A DNA stretch of 64,000 bases, from assembly GCA_903904685.1 (NCBI GenBank), contig CAIVDS010000064.1:62001-126000 (forward strand). The letters run 5' to 3'. A model generated the notes under the pieces. It was given only the letters and a program-made list of their open reading frames with translations, was not told where the DNA came from and ran no database searches. This stretch comes from an uncultured Verrucomicrobiota bacterium. Lineage in GTDB: Bacteria > Verrucomicrobiota > Verrucomicrobiia > Opitutales > Opitutaceae. This document shows positions 56,867 through 64,000 of the stretch, piece by piece. The translations under genes and the position numbers were made by a program. Position 1 is the first letter of the stretch. Each line of letters begins with the position of its first letter.

Positions 56867-57157
56867 ATGGCCCAACTCGCCCTCGGCATCATCGAAACCA
56901 AAGGTTTCATCACCCTCCTTGAGGCCTCCGACGCCGCCCTCAAATCCGCCAACGTCACCATGACCGGCTACGAAGCGGTCGGCAGCGGCTACGTCGCCGC
57001 CATTTTCCGCGGCGATGTCGCCGCAGTCAAAGCCGCCGTGGACGCCGGCGCCGAAGCCGCCAAACGCGTCGGCGAGGTCATCTCCGTGCAGGTCATTCCG
57101 CGCCCGCACGACGAACTCGTCGGCCTCGGCAAATGGCTAACCGCACCTGGCACCTGA
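56867..57157 (+). CDS. BMC-H shell protein 2
   Basis: A 96-aa single BMC domain ([20 protein letters not shown], then [20 protein letters not shown]). The pore loop AVGSGYV has the canonical Gly-Ser-Gly. The C-terminus is slightly longer than in the first protein and ends [10 protein letters not shown]. It is probably a recent paralogue of the neighbouring BMC-H: the second halves of the two proteins are nearly identical, while the first halves differ. Confidence 0.95.
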   Translation: MAQLALGIIETKGFITLLEASDAALKSANVTMTGYEAVGSGYVAAIFRGDVAAVKAAVDAGAEAAKRVGEVISVQVIPRPHDELVGLGKWLTAPGT

Positions 57158-57254
57158 TCCTCTCGGACAACGCCCGCTCCTGAATCGCGGGAGGTCGCCC
57201 TCATCGACCGGCCTCCTGCTTTTTAACGCGTTTCCCCGTTCCTGACTCCCAGCC

Positions 57255-58454
57255 ATGAACATCCTCGTCGCAAATCTCGGCTCCACGTCGTTCAAATACC
57301 GCCTGTTTCGCTTTGCCGGCGAACAACCTTTGGCCATTGCCAAGGGCGGGTTTGAACGCGTCACCGATTACGGCAAGGCGATCGATGATTGCCTGACCGC
57401 GCTTCGTGCCGAGGGTCATCTGGCGTCCGTCGCAGACCTGCATGCGGTGGGTTTTAAGACCGTGCTTGGCGGCGATGTCACCGGCTGCGTCGATGCCGAC
57501 GAACGCGTGGAAGCGGCCCTGCTCGCCACCGCAGATCTCGCACCCGCCCACAACCCGCCCTACGCCGCTGGCATCCGCCGCTTCCGGGAAAAACTTCCCG
57601 GCGTGCCGCTCGTGGCCCTCTTCGAGACAGCCTTCTACCAGTGGATACCCGACTATGTGCGCCGCTACGCCGTTCCTGACGCCTGGCACGCGGCCGGAGT
57701 TCGTCGCAACGGTTTCCACGGCGCCAGTCACAAGTTCGTCGCCGAACGCTCCGCCGAACTGCTCAACCGTCCCGACGTCGCCGACCTCACCCGCGCCCTC
57801 TACCAAGGCGGACCACGCGCCGTGCCCGGCTCCGAGTTGCGTGTCATCTCCTGCCACCTCGGCGGCTCCAGCTCGGTCACCGCCATTCGCGATGGCGTGG
57901 CCATCGGCACCAGCATGGGCCTGAGCCCGCAGTCCGGCCTGCCGCAGAACAATCGCGTCGGCGACCTCGACTCCGCCGCCATCCCTTACATCCATCGCAA
58001 ACTCGGTCTGTCGCTTCTCGAGATCGAGCGCCAGCTCACCAGAGAAAGCGGCCTGCTTGCGCTCTCCGGCGTGGGTAACGACCTCCGCGACATCCGCGCC
58101 GCCGCCCTCGCTGGCAACCGCCATGCCGAGGATGCAATCGACGCCTTTATCCACTCCATCCGCCACTGGATTGGCGCCTTCTGGATTGAGCTCGGCGGTT
58201 GCGACGCCCTCGTGTTCACCGCCGGCATCGGCGAGAACCAAGCCTACATCCGCGAGGCGGTTTGCGCCGGCCTGGCCGATCTCGGTCTCGTGCTCGACTG
58301 CGAACGCAACGCCTCGGCTCCGTCCGAGACGGATATCGCCTCCGCCGATTCCCGCACCCGCGTCTTCGTGATCCCGGCCAATGAGGAACTCGTGGTCGCC
58401 CGCGAAACCCACCGCTATCTTCTCGCCCGCGCACCCTCTGTTTGCGCCGCCTGA
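57255..58454 (+). CDS. Acetate kinase-like acyl kinase of the microcompartment
   Basis: A 399-aa ASKHA-fold kinase related to AckA, which would make ATP from the acyl-phosphate produced by PduL. Conserved parts are NLGSTSFKYRL (P-loop), NGFHGASHKFV (His155), CHLGGSSSVTA, Arg235 in NNRVGDLD, FTAGIGENQAY and NEELVVARETH. Several key positions differ from acetate kinase: the GHRVVHGG motif reads GFKTVLGG (Arg to Lys68), FDTAFH reads FETAFY (Asp to Glu124), APLHNPP reads APAHNPP (Leu to Ala98) and MGTR reads QNNR. The fold and ATP site look intact, so an active kinase with an altered acyl pocket is more likely than a dead one. It lies between BMC-H genes 2 and 3. Confidence 0.88.
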   Translation: MNILVANLGSTSFKYRLFRFAGEQPLAIAKGGFERVTDYGKAIDDCLTALRAEGHLASVADLHAVGFKTVLGGDVTGCVDADERVEAALLATADLAPAHNPPYAAGIRRFREKLPGVPLVALFETAFYQWIPDYVRRYAVPDAWHAAGVRRNGFHGASHKFVAERSAELLNRPDVADLTRALYQGGPRAVPGSELRVISCHLGGSSSVTAIRDGVAIGTSMGLSPQSGLPQNNRVGDLDSAAIPYIHRKLGLSLLEIERQLTRESGLLALSGVGNDLRDIRAAALAGNRHAEDAIDAFIHSIRHWIGAFWIELGGCDALVFTAGIGENQAYIREAVCAGLADLGLVLDCERNASAPSETDIASADSRTRVFVIPANEELVVARETHRYLLARAPSVCAA

Positions 58455-58505
58455 CACTCCCTTTTCCGATCCCCCCGCACTACTAATCATCAGCCCATCC
58501 ATACT

Positions 58506-58814
58506 ATGTCACAAGCCCTCGGCCTCCTAGAAACCCGCGGTCTCACCGCCCTCATCACCGGCACCGATGCCATGTTGAAGTCTGCCAACGTCACCCTCGT
58601 CGGCCCCATGAAACAGGTCGGCAACGCCCTTGTGACCGCCGTCGTCACCGGCGATGTCGCCGCCGTCAAGGCCGCCGTCGATGCCGGCGCCCAAGCCGCC
58701 CGCACCGTCGGCGAAGTGGTGTCCGTCCAGGTCATCGCCCGCCCCCACGGCGATGTCGCCGCCATCCTGCCCAAGGCCCCTGCCGCCGTCGTCGCGCCCG
58801 CTTCCAAGAAGTAA
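58506..58814 (+). CDS. BMC-H shell protein 3
   Basis: A 102-aa single BMC domain ([20 protein letters not shown], then [20 protein letters not shown]) with a C-terminal Ala/Pro/Lys tail ([13 protein letters not shown]). The pore loop reads QVGNALV, lacking the usual last glycine, so its pore should differ in size and polarity from the other two. It is separated from them by the kinase gene and precedes the first BMC-P gene. Confidence 0.94.
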   Translation: MSQALGLLETRGLTALITGTDAMLKSANVTLVGPMKQVGNALVTAVVTGDVAAVKAAVDAGAQAARTVGEVVSVQVIARPHGDVAAILPKAPAAVVAPASKK

Positions 58815-58872
58815 ACCGTCCGGGCGCGTCGTTGATTTTCCATGACGCGCCTTCCGGCCCTCCCCTAATCCC

Positions 58873-59181
58873 ATGTTCCTCGCTCGCGTCATCGGCTCCA
58901 TCGTCGCCACCAAGAAGGACGCGGCCATGACCGGCCGTAAACTCCTTCTCCTGCGTCCGCTGGTCGTGGACGAATCCTGGCCGGACCAGCTCCGCCCCGG
59001 CGTCAACACCGTGGTCGCCGTGGACGCCCTCGGGGCCGGCCTCGACGACGTCGTGCTGTTTTGCCAAGGCAGCTCCGCCCGCGCCGCCGACGGCATGAAA
59101 ACCCTGCCCATCGACGCTGCCGTCATCGGCATCGTCGACCGCGTCGACGTCCTCAACCGCCAGATCGGGCTTCGGTCCTAG
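58873..59181 (+). CDS. BMC-P pentameric vertex protein 1 (EutN/CcmL family)
   Basis: A 102-aa protein with the EutN/CcmL fold: MFLARVIGSIVATKKDAAMT at the start, GRKLLLLRPL, VVAVDALGAGLDDVVLFCQG and the closing AAVIGIVDRVDV. Such pentamers cap the twelve vertices of the polyhedral shell. It is one of three BMC-P genes in the operon and the closest to the classical sequence. Confidence 0.95.
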   Translation: MFLARVIGSIVATKKDAAMTGRKLLLLRPLVVDESWPDQLRPGVNTVVAVDALGAGLDDVVLFCQGSSARAADGMKTLPIDAAVIGIVDRVDVLNRQIGLRS

Positions 59182-59246
59182 TGCCAGTCTTCCGTCGTTC
59201 CGTCTTCACTCCGATTCGCGACTCCCGCCCTTAATTTTTCATATTC

Positions 59247-60707
59247 ATGTCTTCCGCGCTCCAGCTCGACGAGTCCACTCTCCGCGCCATCGTGGATCAG
59301 GTCGTGCGCAACGTGCGCGGCGGCTCCGCCGCCAGTTCCGCTCCCGCCACCGCCGTGGGCGCGCCGCGTCGTGATTCGCGCTACGGCGTCTTCACCGATG
59401 TCGGAGCCGCCTGTACCGCCGCCCACCAGGCCTTCCGCCAGCTCCAGCCCCATGGCCTCGCCGGTCGCGCCAAGATCATCGAGATCGTCAAGACCCTCGC
59501 CGAGAAAAACGCCGTCGAGTGGGGCCGCATCGAATTTGAGGAAACAAAAATCGGCCGTCTCGCCCACAAAGTCGAAAAACTCCAGATCGTAAAGCTCGTC
59601 CCCGGCATCGAGTGGCTGCGCCCCTACGCCCTTTCCGGCGACCACGGCATCACCCTCGAAGAGCACACCCCCTTCGGCGTCATCGGCGCCATCACGCCTG
59701 TCACACACTCCGTCCCCACCATCTGCGGCAACATCGTTTCGATGGTCGCCGCCGGCAACGCCGTGGTCTTCAACCCGCACCCGGGTGGCGCCCGTTGCGC
59801 CGCCATCGCCGTGCGCGCCATCAACGAGGCCATCCACGCCGTCCTCGGCATCGAGCACCTCGTCTGTGTCATCGCCGATCCAACCCTCGACACCTTCAAC
59901 GCCATTTGCTCCCACGAGGCCGTGCGCATCCTCTGCGTCACCGGCGGCCCAGGCGTCGTCAACGCCGCGATGAAGTCCGGCAAGCGCGCCATCTGCGCCG
60001 GCCCCGGCAATCCGCCCGTCGTCGTGGACGGCACCGGCAATCTCTCCAAAGCCGCCGCCGACGTCATCAAGGGCGCCGCCTACGACAACAACCTACTCTG
60101 CGTCGGCGAGAAACAGGTGTTCGTCCTCGAATCCTGCGCCGAGCGTTTCCTCAACGAACTCGCCCGCGCTGGTGCCGCCAAGCTCACCACGCCACAGCTC
60201 GACCGTCTCACCGCCGTCGCCTTCACCAACTCGAAGGACGCCGGCGGCTGCTCGCATCCCGTGCTCAACCGCAAGCTCGTCGGCGCCGACGCCTCTGTTC
60301 TCGCCGAGCACGCCGGTGCCACCGTCTCCGCCGACTGCCCGCTGCTCTTCGCCGAGACCGACGCCTCGCATCCCTTCGTGATGGAAGAGCAGATGATGCC
60401 GATGATTCCTGTCGTGCGCATCAAAACCTTCTCGGATGCCGTCGCCGCCGCCGAGAAAAGCGAGCACGGCTACAAGCACTCCGCCATCATCCACTCGCTC
60501 AACGTCGAGCATATGTCGCAGATGGCCCGCGCCCTCGACACCACGCTCTTCGTCAAGAACGGCCCCTCCGTCGCCGGCCTCGGCCTCGGCGGCGAAGGCT
60601 ACCTCAACTACTCCATCGCCACCACCACCGGCGAAGGCATCGCGACCCCGCTCACCTTCACCCGCTCCCGCCGGTGTGTCATGGTGGACAACCTTCGCAT
60701 CTACTGA
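59247..60707 (+). CDS. CoA-acylating aldehyde dehydrogenase of the microcompartment (PduP/EutE-like)
   Basis: A 486-aa NAD-dependent enzyme converting an aldehyde to acyl-CoA. The N-terminal helix LDESTLRAIVDQVVRNVR (about residues 7-24), followed by an Ala/Ser-rich linker, resembles an encapsulation peptide. The catalytic Cys285 is in DNNLLCVGEKQVF. The NAD site region GVIGAITPVTHSVPTICGN and the C-terminal GLGLGGEGYLNYSIATTTGE are typical of the EutE/PduP branch. In PVM compartments the expected substrate is L-lactaldehyde from deoxysugar cleavage. Five bases separate its stop codon from the next BMC-P start. Confidence 0.94.
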   Translation: MSSALQLDESTLRAIVDQVVRNVRGGSAASSAPATAVGAPRRDSRYGVFTDVGAACTAAHQAFRQLQPHGLAGRAKIIEIVKTLAEKNAVEWGRIEFEETKIGRLAHKVEKLQIVKLVPGIEWLRPYALSGDHGITLEEHTPFGVIGAITPVTHSVPTICGNIVSMVAAGNAVVFNPHPGGARCAAIAVRAINEAIHAVLGIEHLVCVIADPTLDTFNAICSHEAVRILCVTGGPGVVNAAMKSGKRAICAGPGNPPVVVDGTGNLSKAAADVIKGAAYDNNLLCVGEKQVFVLESCAERFLNELARAGAAKLTTPQLDRLTAVAFTNSKDAGGCSHPVLNRKLVGADASVLAEHAGATVSADCPLLFAETDASHPFVMEEQMMPMIPVVRIKTFSDAVAAAEKSEHGYKHSAIIHSLNVEHMSQMARALDTTLFVKNGPSVAGLGLGGEGYLNYSIATTTGEGIATPLTFTRSRRCVMVDNLRIY

Positions 60708-60711
60708 GCCC

Positions 60712-60990
60712 ATGCAACTGGCGCGCATCGACGGCACCATCACAAGCACCGCCTGCCATCCGAGCATGCGCCGCGTCCGCACCGTCATCTGCCAGCCTCT
60801 CGACGCCGATCGTCGCTCCGATGGCGCGCCCGTGCTTGCCGCCGACACCCTCGGCGCCGGCCTCCACCAACTCGTGTTCTTCACCACCGACGGCACCGAA
60901 ACCCGCCGCGTCGTGAACGACGCGCGCTCACCGCTCCGCAATCTCGTCCTCGCCATCGTGGACCCCGCTGCCACGCCGGCGCGCGCCTGA
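60712..60990 (+). CDS. BMC-P pentameric vertex protein 2
   Basis: A 92-aa EutN/CcmL family protein (MQLARIDGTITSTACHPSMR, then TLGAGLHQLVFFTTDG, ending VLAIVDPAATPARA). The start is ATG 60712; a longer frame starting at 60436 is an artefact inside the dehydrogenase gene. It is translationally close to the aldehyde dehydrogenase. It differs much from the first and third BMC-P, so the three are not simple duplicates. Confidence 0.92.
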   Translation: MQLARIDGTITSTACHPSMRRVRTVICQPLDADRRSDGAPVLAADTLGAGLHQLVFFTTDGTETRRVVNDARSPLRNLVLAIVDPAATPARA

Positions 60991-60997
60991 ACCCGCC

Positions 60998-61297
60998 ATG
61001 CGCCTCGGCCAAGTCATCGGCAAAGTCACTCTCGGCATGGCGGACCCCGCCCTGCGCGGCGCGCGCTTCCTCCTCGTGCAGCCCCTCTCCCGCGAACAGT
61101 TCGCCGGAGCGCCCCTGCTCCCTCTTGCCAAATCCGCCACCGTGGTCGTTTACGACGATCTCGGCGCCGATGTCGGCCACATCATCGGCTTCACCGAGGG
61201 CGCCGAAGCCTCCGCCCCGTTCGCCTCGCCCACTCCGGTGGACGCCTACAACGCCGCCCTCATCGACCGCATCACCTACACCCCGCCCGCCGCCTAG
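60998..61297 (+). CDS. BMC-P pentameric vertex protein 3
   Basis: A 99-aa EutN/CcmL family protein: MRLGQVIGKVTLGMADPALR, ARFLLVQPL, VVVYDDLGADVGHIIGFTEG and ALIDRITYTPPAA. It starts 7 bp after BMC-P 2. Three divergent BMC-P genes in one operon are a known trait of PVM-type compartments. Confidence 0.93.
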   Translation: MRLGQVIGKVTLGMADPALRGARFLLVQPLSREQFAGAPLLPLAKSATVVVYDDLGADVGHIIGFTEGAEASAPFASPTPVDAYNAALIDRITYTPPAA

Positions 61298-61343
61298 TCG
61301 TCGCCCCTCTTACTCGTTCTCCCCCTTTCCTCCCTTTACTACC

Positions 61344-62420
61344 ATGCGCTCCGTCCTCACGGCCCAAGACATCGATCAACTGCTCCGCACCGGTGCCCCC
61401 ATTCCTGCCGATGCCATCCTCACGCCTTCCGCGCGTGACGCTCTCAAGGACCGCGCATCCCTCCTCCCCTCCCGCTCTTCCTCCGCGCCCTCCGCAGCCT
61501 CGGCGAAGTCCTCCGAGCCCACGGTGCCCGACTACGAGTTCCGCTGGACGCCCGGCAAAGATCCAAAGACTCCCGCCGAAATCGCCGCTTTCTTCAACTC
61601 CCCCGCGATTCACACCCTTAAGGAGCGCATGTGCGATATCGGCCGCCGCATGTGGTCCAAGGACTACACCGACGGCAACGGCGGCAATCTCACCATCCGC
61701 GTCGGCGACAACCTCGTGCTCTGCACGCCCACCCTCATCTCCAAGGGCTTCATGCAGCCCTCCGACATCGCCCTCATCGACATGGACGGCAAACAGCTCG
61801 CCGGCACGCGCAAGCGCACCAGCGAGGCAATGACCCACCTCGGCATCATGAAGCGCCAGCCGATGTGCAAGGCCTGCTGCCACGCCCACCCGCCCCACGC
61901 CACCGCTTTCGCCGTCGCCCGCGTGCAGCCGCCCACCTGCCTCATTCCCGAGGCCGACATCTTCCTCGGCAAGATCGCACTCGCCCCCTACCAGACCCCC
62001 GGCTCCCAGGAAAACGCCGACACCGTCGGCGAAATCGGCAAGGACAACCAGTGTGTGCTCATGCTCAACCACGGCGTCATCACTTGGGGCAAGGACATCG
62101 AGGACTCCTACTGGAAGATGGAGAACGCCGATTCCTACTGCCGCACCATCTGGGTCGCGTCCCAGCTTGGCGGCGAGCTCGGCGACGGCGTCGGTGGCAA
62201 CAAGGCCAAGGAATTCGTCAAGATTCGAAAAATGCTCGGCATGCCCGACAACCGCGACGGCCTCAAGGAATGCGAGCTCTGCGACAACAGCGATTTCCGC
62301 CCCGGCGTCGCCTGCGTCGTGCCCCCGCCCGCCTCGCCCGATTCCCCTGCGCCCGACCCGCAGGTCGAGGCCCTCGTCGCCCAGCTCACCGAGCAGATTA
62401 TGAAACAGCTCAAAGCCTGA
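61344..62420 (+). CDS. Class II aldolase of the microcompartment (fuculose/rhamnulose phosphate type)
   Basis: A 358-aa zinc-dependent aldolase of the FucA/RhaD/AraD fold. It has GNGGNLTIRVGDN, the region around SEAMTHLGIMK, zinc ligands in CCHAHPPHATAF (two His) and a third in LNHGVITWGKD. FucA is normally about 215 aa; here there is an extra 75-residue N-terminus and a C-terminal Pro/Ala linker with the amphipathic helix VEALVAQLTEQIMKQLK, a good encapsulation peptide. It would split L-fuculose- or L-rhamnulose-1-phosphate into dihydroxyacetone phosphate and L-lactaldehyde. The start is ATG 61344; the frame is open upstream. Confidence 0.9.
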   Translation: MRSVLTAQDIDQLLRTGAPIPADAILTPSARDALKDRASLLPSRSSSAPSAASAKSSEPTVPDYEFRWTPGKDPKTPAEIAAFFNSPAIHTLKERMCDIGRRMWSKDYTDGNGGNLTIRVGDNLVLCTPTLISKGFMQPSDIALIDMDGKQLAGTRKRTSEAMTHLGIMKRQPMCKACCHAHPPHATAFAVARVQPPTCLIPEADIFLGKIALAPYQTPGSQENADTVGEIGKDNQCVLMLNHGVITWGKDIEDSYWKMENADSYCRTIWVASQLGGELGDGVGGNKAKEFVKIRKMLGMPDNRDGLKECELCDNSDFRPGVACVVPPPASPDSPAPDPQVEALVAQLTEQIMKQLKA

Positions 62421-62450
62421 TTCGCAGCCCATTCCCCACCCTTTCTTCCC

Positions 62451-63383
62451 ATGAAAGTCACCATCATCGGCGGCGGCGGCCGCGTCGGTTCCAACGCTGC
62501 TTTCGCCTTTCAATGCGGCGCGGTCGTATCCGAAATTCAGATTCTCGATGCCAATGCCGACCTCGCCGAGGGCGAGGCTCTTGACCTCCTCCACGGCAGC
62601 TCCGCCGTCGGCGGCCAGCGCATCTACTCCGGCGACTACACCCGCGCCAAGGACAGCGACCTGTTCGTCATCACCGCCGGCCTCCGCCGCAAGCCCGATG
62701 AGTCGCGCCTCGACCTCATCAACCGCAACGTCGCGCTCTTTTCCCAGATCATCGCCGACATCGCCAAGGCCGGCTTCCGCAAGGACGCCATCATCTTCGT
62801 CGTCTCCAATCCCGTCGATATTCTCACCCAGCTCGCCCAGGCCAAGCTCGGCCTGCCGTGGCAGCAGGTTATCGGCCTCGGCACCATGCTCGACACTGCG
62901 CGCTTCCGCTCGCTGATCGCTCAGGATCTCAAGCTCGCGCCCACGCAAGTGTCGGCCCTCATCCTCGGCGAACACGGCGACACGATGCTGCCCATCTGGT
63001 CGAGCGCCGCCTACGCCGGCCTGCCGCTTGCCAAGGTCGCCGGCTGCACCGCCGCCTTCCAGAACCAGATTTTCGAACGCACCAAGGGCAGCGGCGCCGA
63101 GGTCATCCGCCGCAAGGGCGGCGCCGGATGGGCCGTCGGCCTCACCATCGCCGAGGTCGTGCACGCCATCGCGCTCAACAAGCGCACCGTTCTCCCCGTT
63201 TCGACTCTCCAGCAGGGCGCCTACGGCCTGCGCGACGTTTCCATCAGCGTGCCAACCGTGGTCGGTCGCGCCGGCGCGCTGGCTCACCTCGAGATCGAGC
63301 TCTGGCCGAAGGAACTCTCCGGCCTGCAAGCCTCCGCCCGCGCCCTGCATGAAACATGGTGCAAGGTTACCTCCAAACCCTGA
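62451..63383 (+). CDS. Lactate/malate dehydrogenase family protein of the microcompartment
   Basis: A 310-aa NAD-dependent 2-hydroxyacid dehydrogenase. The Rossmann loop GGGGRVGSNAAF is followed by Asp33 in ILDANAD, typical for NAD preference. Catalytic His175 is in LGEHGDTMLP and Asp148/Arg151 are in LDTARFR. At the substrate-specificity position Arg80 is present (AGLRRKPDESR), as in malate dehydrogenases, instead of the lactate dehydrogenase Gln. It is the last gene of the operon and is thought to recycle NAD in the compartment. An IS element follows within 100 bp. Confidence 0.9.
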   Translation: MKVTIIGGGGRVGSNAAFAFQCGAVVSEIQILDANADLAEGEALDLLHGSSAVGGQRIYSGDYTRAKDSDLFVITAGLRRKPDESRLDLINRNVALFSQIIADIAKAGFRKDAIIFVVSNPVDILTQLAQAKLGLPWQQVIGLGTMLDTARFRSLIAQDLKLAPTQVSALILGEHGDTMLPIWSSAAYAGLPLAKVAGCTAAFQNQIFERTKGSGAEVIRRKGGAGWAVGLTIAEVVHAIALNKRTVLPVSTLQQGAYGLRDVSISVPTVVGRAGALAHLEIELWPKELSGLQASARALHETWCKVTSKP

Positions 63384-63399
63384 GAGCTGCAGACGCGGA

Positions 63400-64000
63400 T
63401 ATTGAATTCAAAATGATGAGATGAGAGGCAGTCCAGTTAAGGAGTGTGAACGGAAAAATTGTACGATGAGGAGCTGTTGTGATTCATGATAGGGATGGAC
63501 GAATCAAGAATGATGTTAAACGAGGCGATGTGGAGAGAATCCGAGGCGCCGTTGCGGGAGGTGCCCAATCCGAGGGGAACGCCGCCGGAAACGGGTGGGC
63601 GGGAATTTTGGAGGCGGTATTGTATCTTGGGCACACGGGATGTCCGTGGCGCGATCTGCCGGCGAGGTTTGGAACGTGGAGCGCGATGTGCATGAGGTTT
63701 CGCCGCTGGAAAAAGGCCGGCGTGTGGCAGGGCTTGCGGGAGCAGCTCGAACAAGGGACATGTCCGGCGCTGCTGCAGGTGTTCATTGACAGCACCTCGA
63801 TCCCGGTGCATCCGCATGCGGCGGGCGCGCAAAAAAAACGGCGGGGCAGAGGCTTTGGGCCGCTCGCGAGGCGGCCTGACGACCAAGCTGCACGTCGCCT
63901 GCACCGATGAACACAGCTCGGTTGCGCTCACCTTGAGCGAGGGCCAGCGCCACGACAGCATGCCGGTGCCCGACTTGATCACCGAGGCCTCTGCGGCCGG
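63400..64000 (+). mobile_element. IS5-family insertion sequence, left part (runs off the window)
   Basis: The stretch after the dehydrogenase gene carries a transposase of the IS5 family (IS427-like type) and nothing else. The left boundary is uncertain: the inverted repeat cannot be confirmed because the right end lies outside. The element starts shortly after the BMC operon and does not interrupt any of its genes. Confidence 0.75.
63486..64000 (+). pseudogene. IS5-family transposase in several reading frames, 3' end outside window
   Basis: The conserved parts are in three frames. The start (MWRESEAPLR, 63528 on) is in one; LEAVLYLGHTGCPWRDLPAR through FIDSTSIPVHPHAAGAQ, the first catalytic Asp region, is in a second; GRSRGGLTTKLHVACTDEH to the window end is in a third. 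The last change coincides with a run of eight A (63829-63836), where IS427-type elements often use frameshifting or slippage, so that one may be programmed. The first change, near 63600, has no such site and looks like a disabling mutation. The transposase is probably non-functional unless that is a sequencing error. Confidence 0.75.

Noticed and set aside
59612-60916. 434-codon Arg/His-rich frame overlapping the aldehyde dehydrogenase gene
   Set aside because: Its composition is that of a shifted GC-rich frame, and the underlying dehydrogenase and BMC-P genes explain the sequence.
61272-63350. A 692-codon open frame antisense to the BMC aldolase and dehydrogenase genes
   Set aside because: It has no family resemblance, and the plus-strand genes beneath are unmistakable. 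The length results from high GC at codon position three.
1-64000. CRISPR arrays, rRNA genes and prophage genes
   Set aside because: No regularly spaced direct repeats, no rRNA-like sequence and no phage structural or integrase genes were seen on either strand.

Overview
The window is about 64 kb of GC-rich bacterial chromosome. It most probably comes from the Verrucomicrobiota, perhaps an Opitutaceae-like organism. That is inferred from gene content, not from a marker-gene comparison: a Planctomycetes/Verrucomicrobia-type (PVM) bacterial microcompartment (BMC) locus, exosortases, a FabV-type enoyl reductase, a b558-type three-gene succinate dehydrogenase, and many sugar-degradation families typical of that phylum (ThuA, DUF6807, Gfo/Idh/MocA, TIM-barrel epimerases, GH78).

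Left part (1-28 kb), mostly housekeeping: the 3' end of metH; an aldo/keto reductase; an exosortase next to a 978-aa membrane/VIT-domain protein that carries its likely sorting tail; a hibernation factor; an SDR and a pseudouridine synthase (overlapping); gltX; fabV; a DUF4337-like protein; an SDR; exbB-exbD; leuC-leuD with a divergent LysR gene; a secreted transglutaminase-like protein; a DEAD-box helicase; a YfgM-like protein; tRNA-Pro(UGG); a LysM protein; a Nudix hydrolase; a PaaK-like adenylating enzyme; and sdhCAB.

Middle part (28-40.5 kb): a UroD/MtaA-like methyltransferase divergent from an unrecognised protein; yebC; a second exosortase; a Ski2-like helicase; and a tight four-gene operon (TIM-barrel epimerase, DUF6807, ThuA, Gfo/Idh/MocA) divergent from an AraC regulator. 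This set resembles oxidative (3-keto) sugar catabolism.

Right part (40.5-64 kb), accessory carbohydrate metabolism. Two very large secreted beta-propeller/Ig/CBM9-like proteins, an EF-hand protein, an unrecognised 586-aa protein, a GH78 alpha-L-rhamnosidase and a ketose-3-epimerase-like protein lie on the minus strand. Divergent from them, on the plus strand, is a complete PVM BMC operon: pduL, two BMC-H, ackA-like, a third BMC-H, BMC-P, CoA-acylating aldehyde dehydrogenase, two more BMC-P, class II aldolase and a lactate/malate-type dehydrogenase. A perfect 11-bp inverted repeat overlaps a TATAAT box just before pduL and is a good operator candidate. An IS5-family element with a disturbed transposase reading frame follows the BMC operon and runs off the window.

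How it fits together (inference): rhamnosyl-containing polysaccharide is cut by the rhamnosidase, and the deoxyhexose is isomerised and phosphorylated by enzymes not in this window. The BMC aldolase would then release L-lactaldehyde inside the shell, where the aldehyde dehydrogenase, PduL and the AckA-like kinase would convert it to an acid with ATP gain while the dehydrogenase recycles NAD. The AckA-like kinase has unusual substitutions at known acyl-pocket and catalytic positions, which may mean that it prefers a larger acyl group than acetyl.
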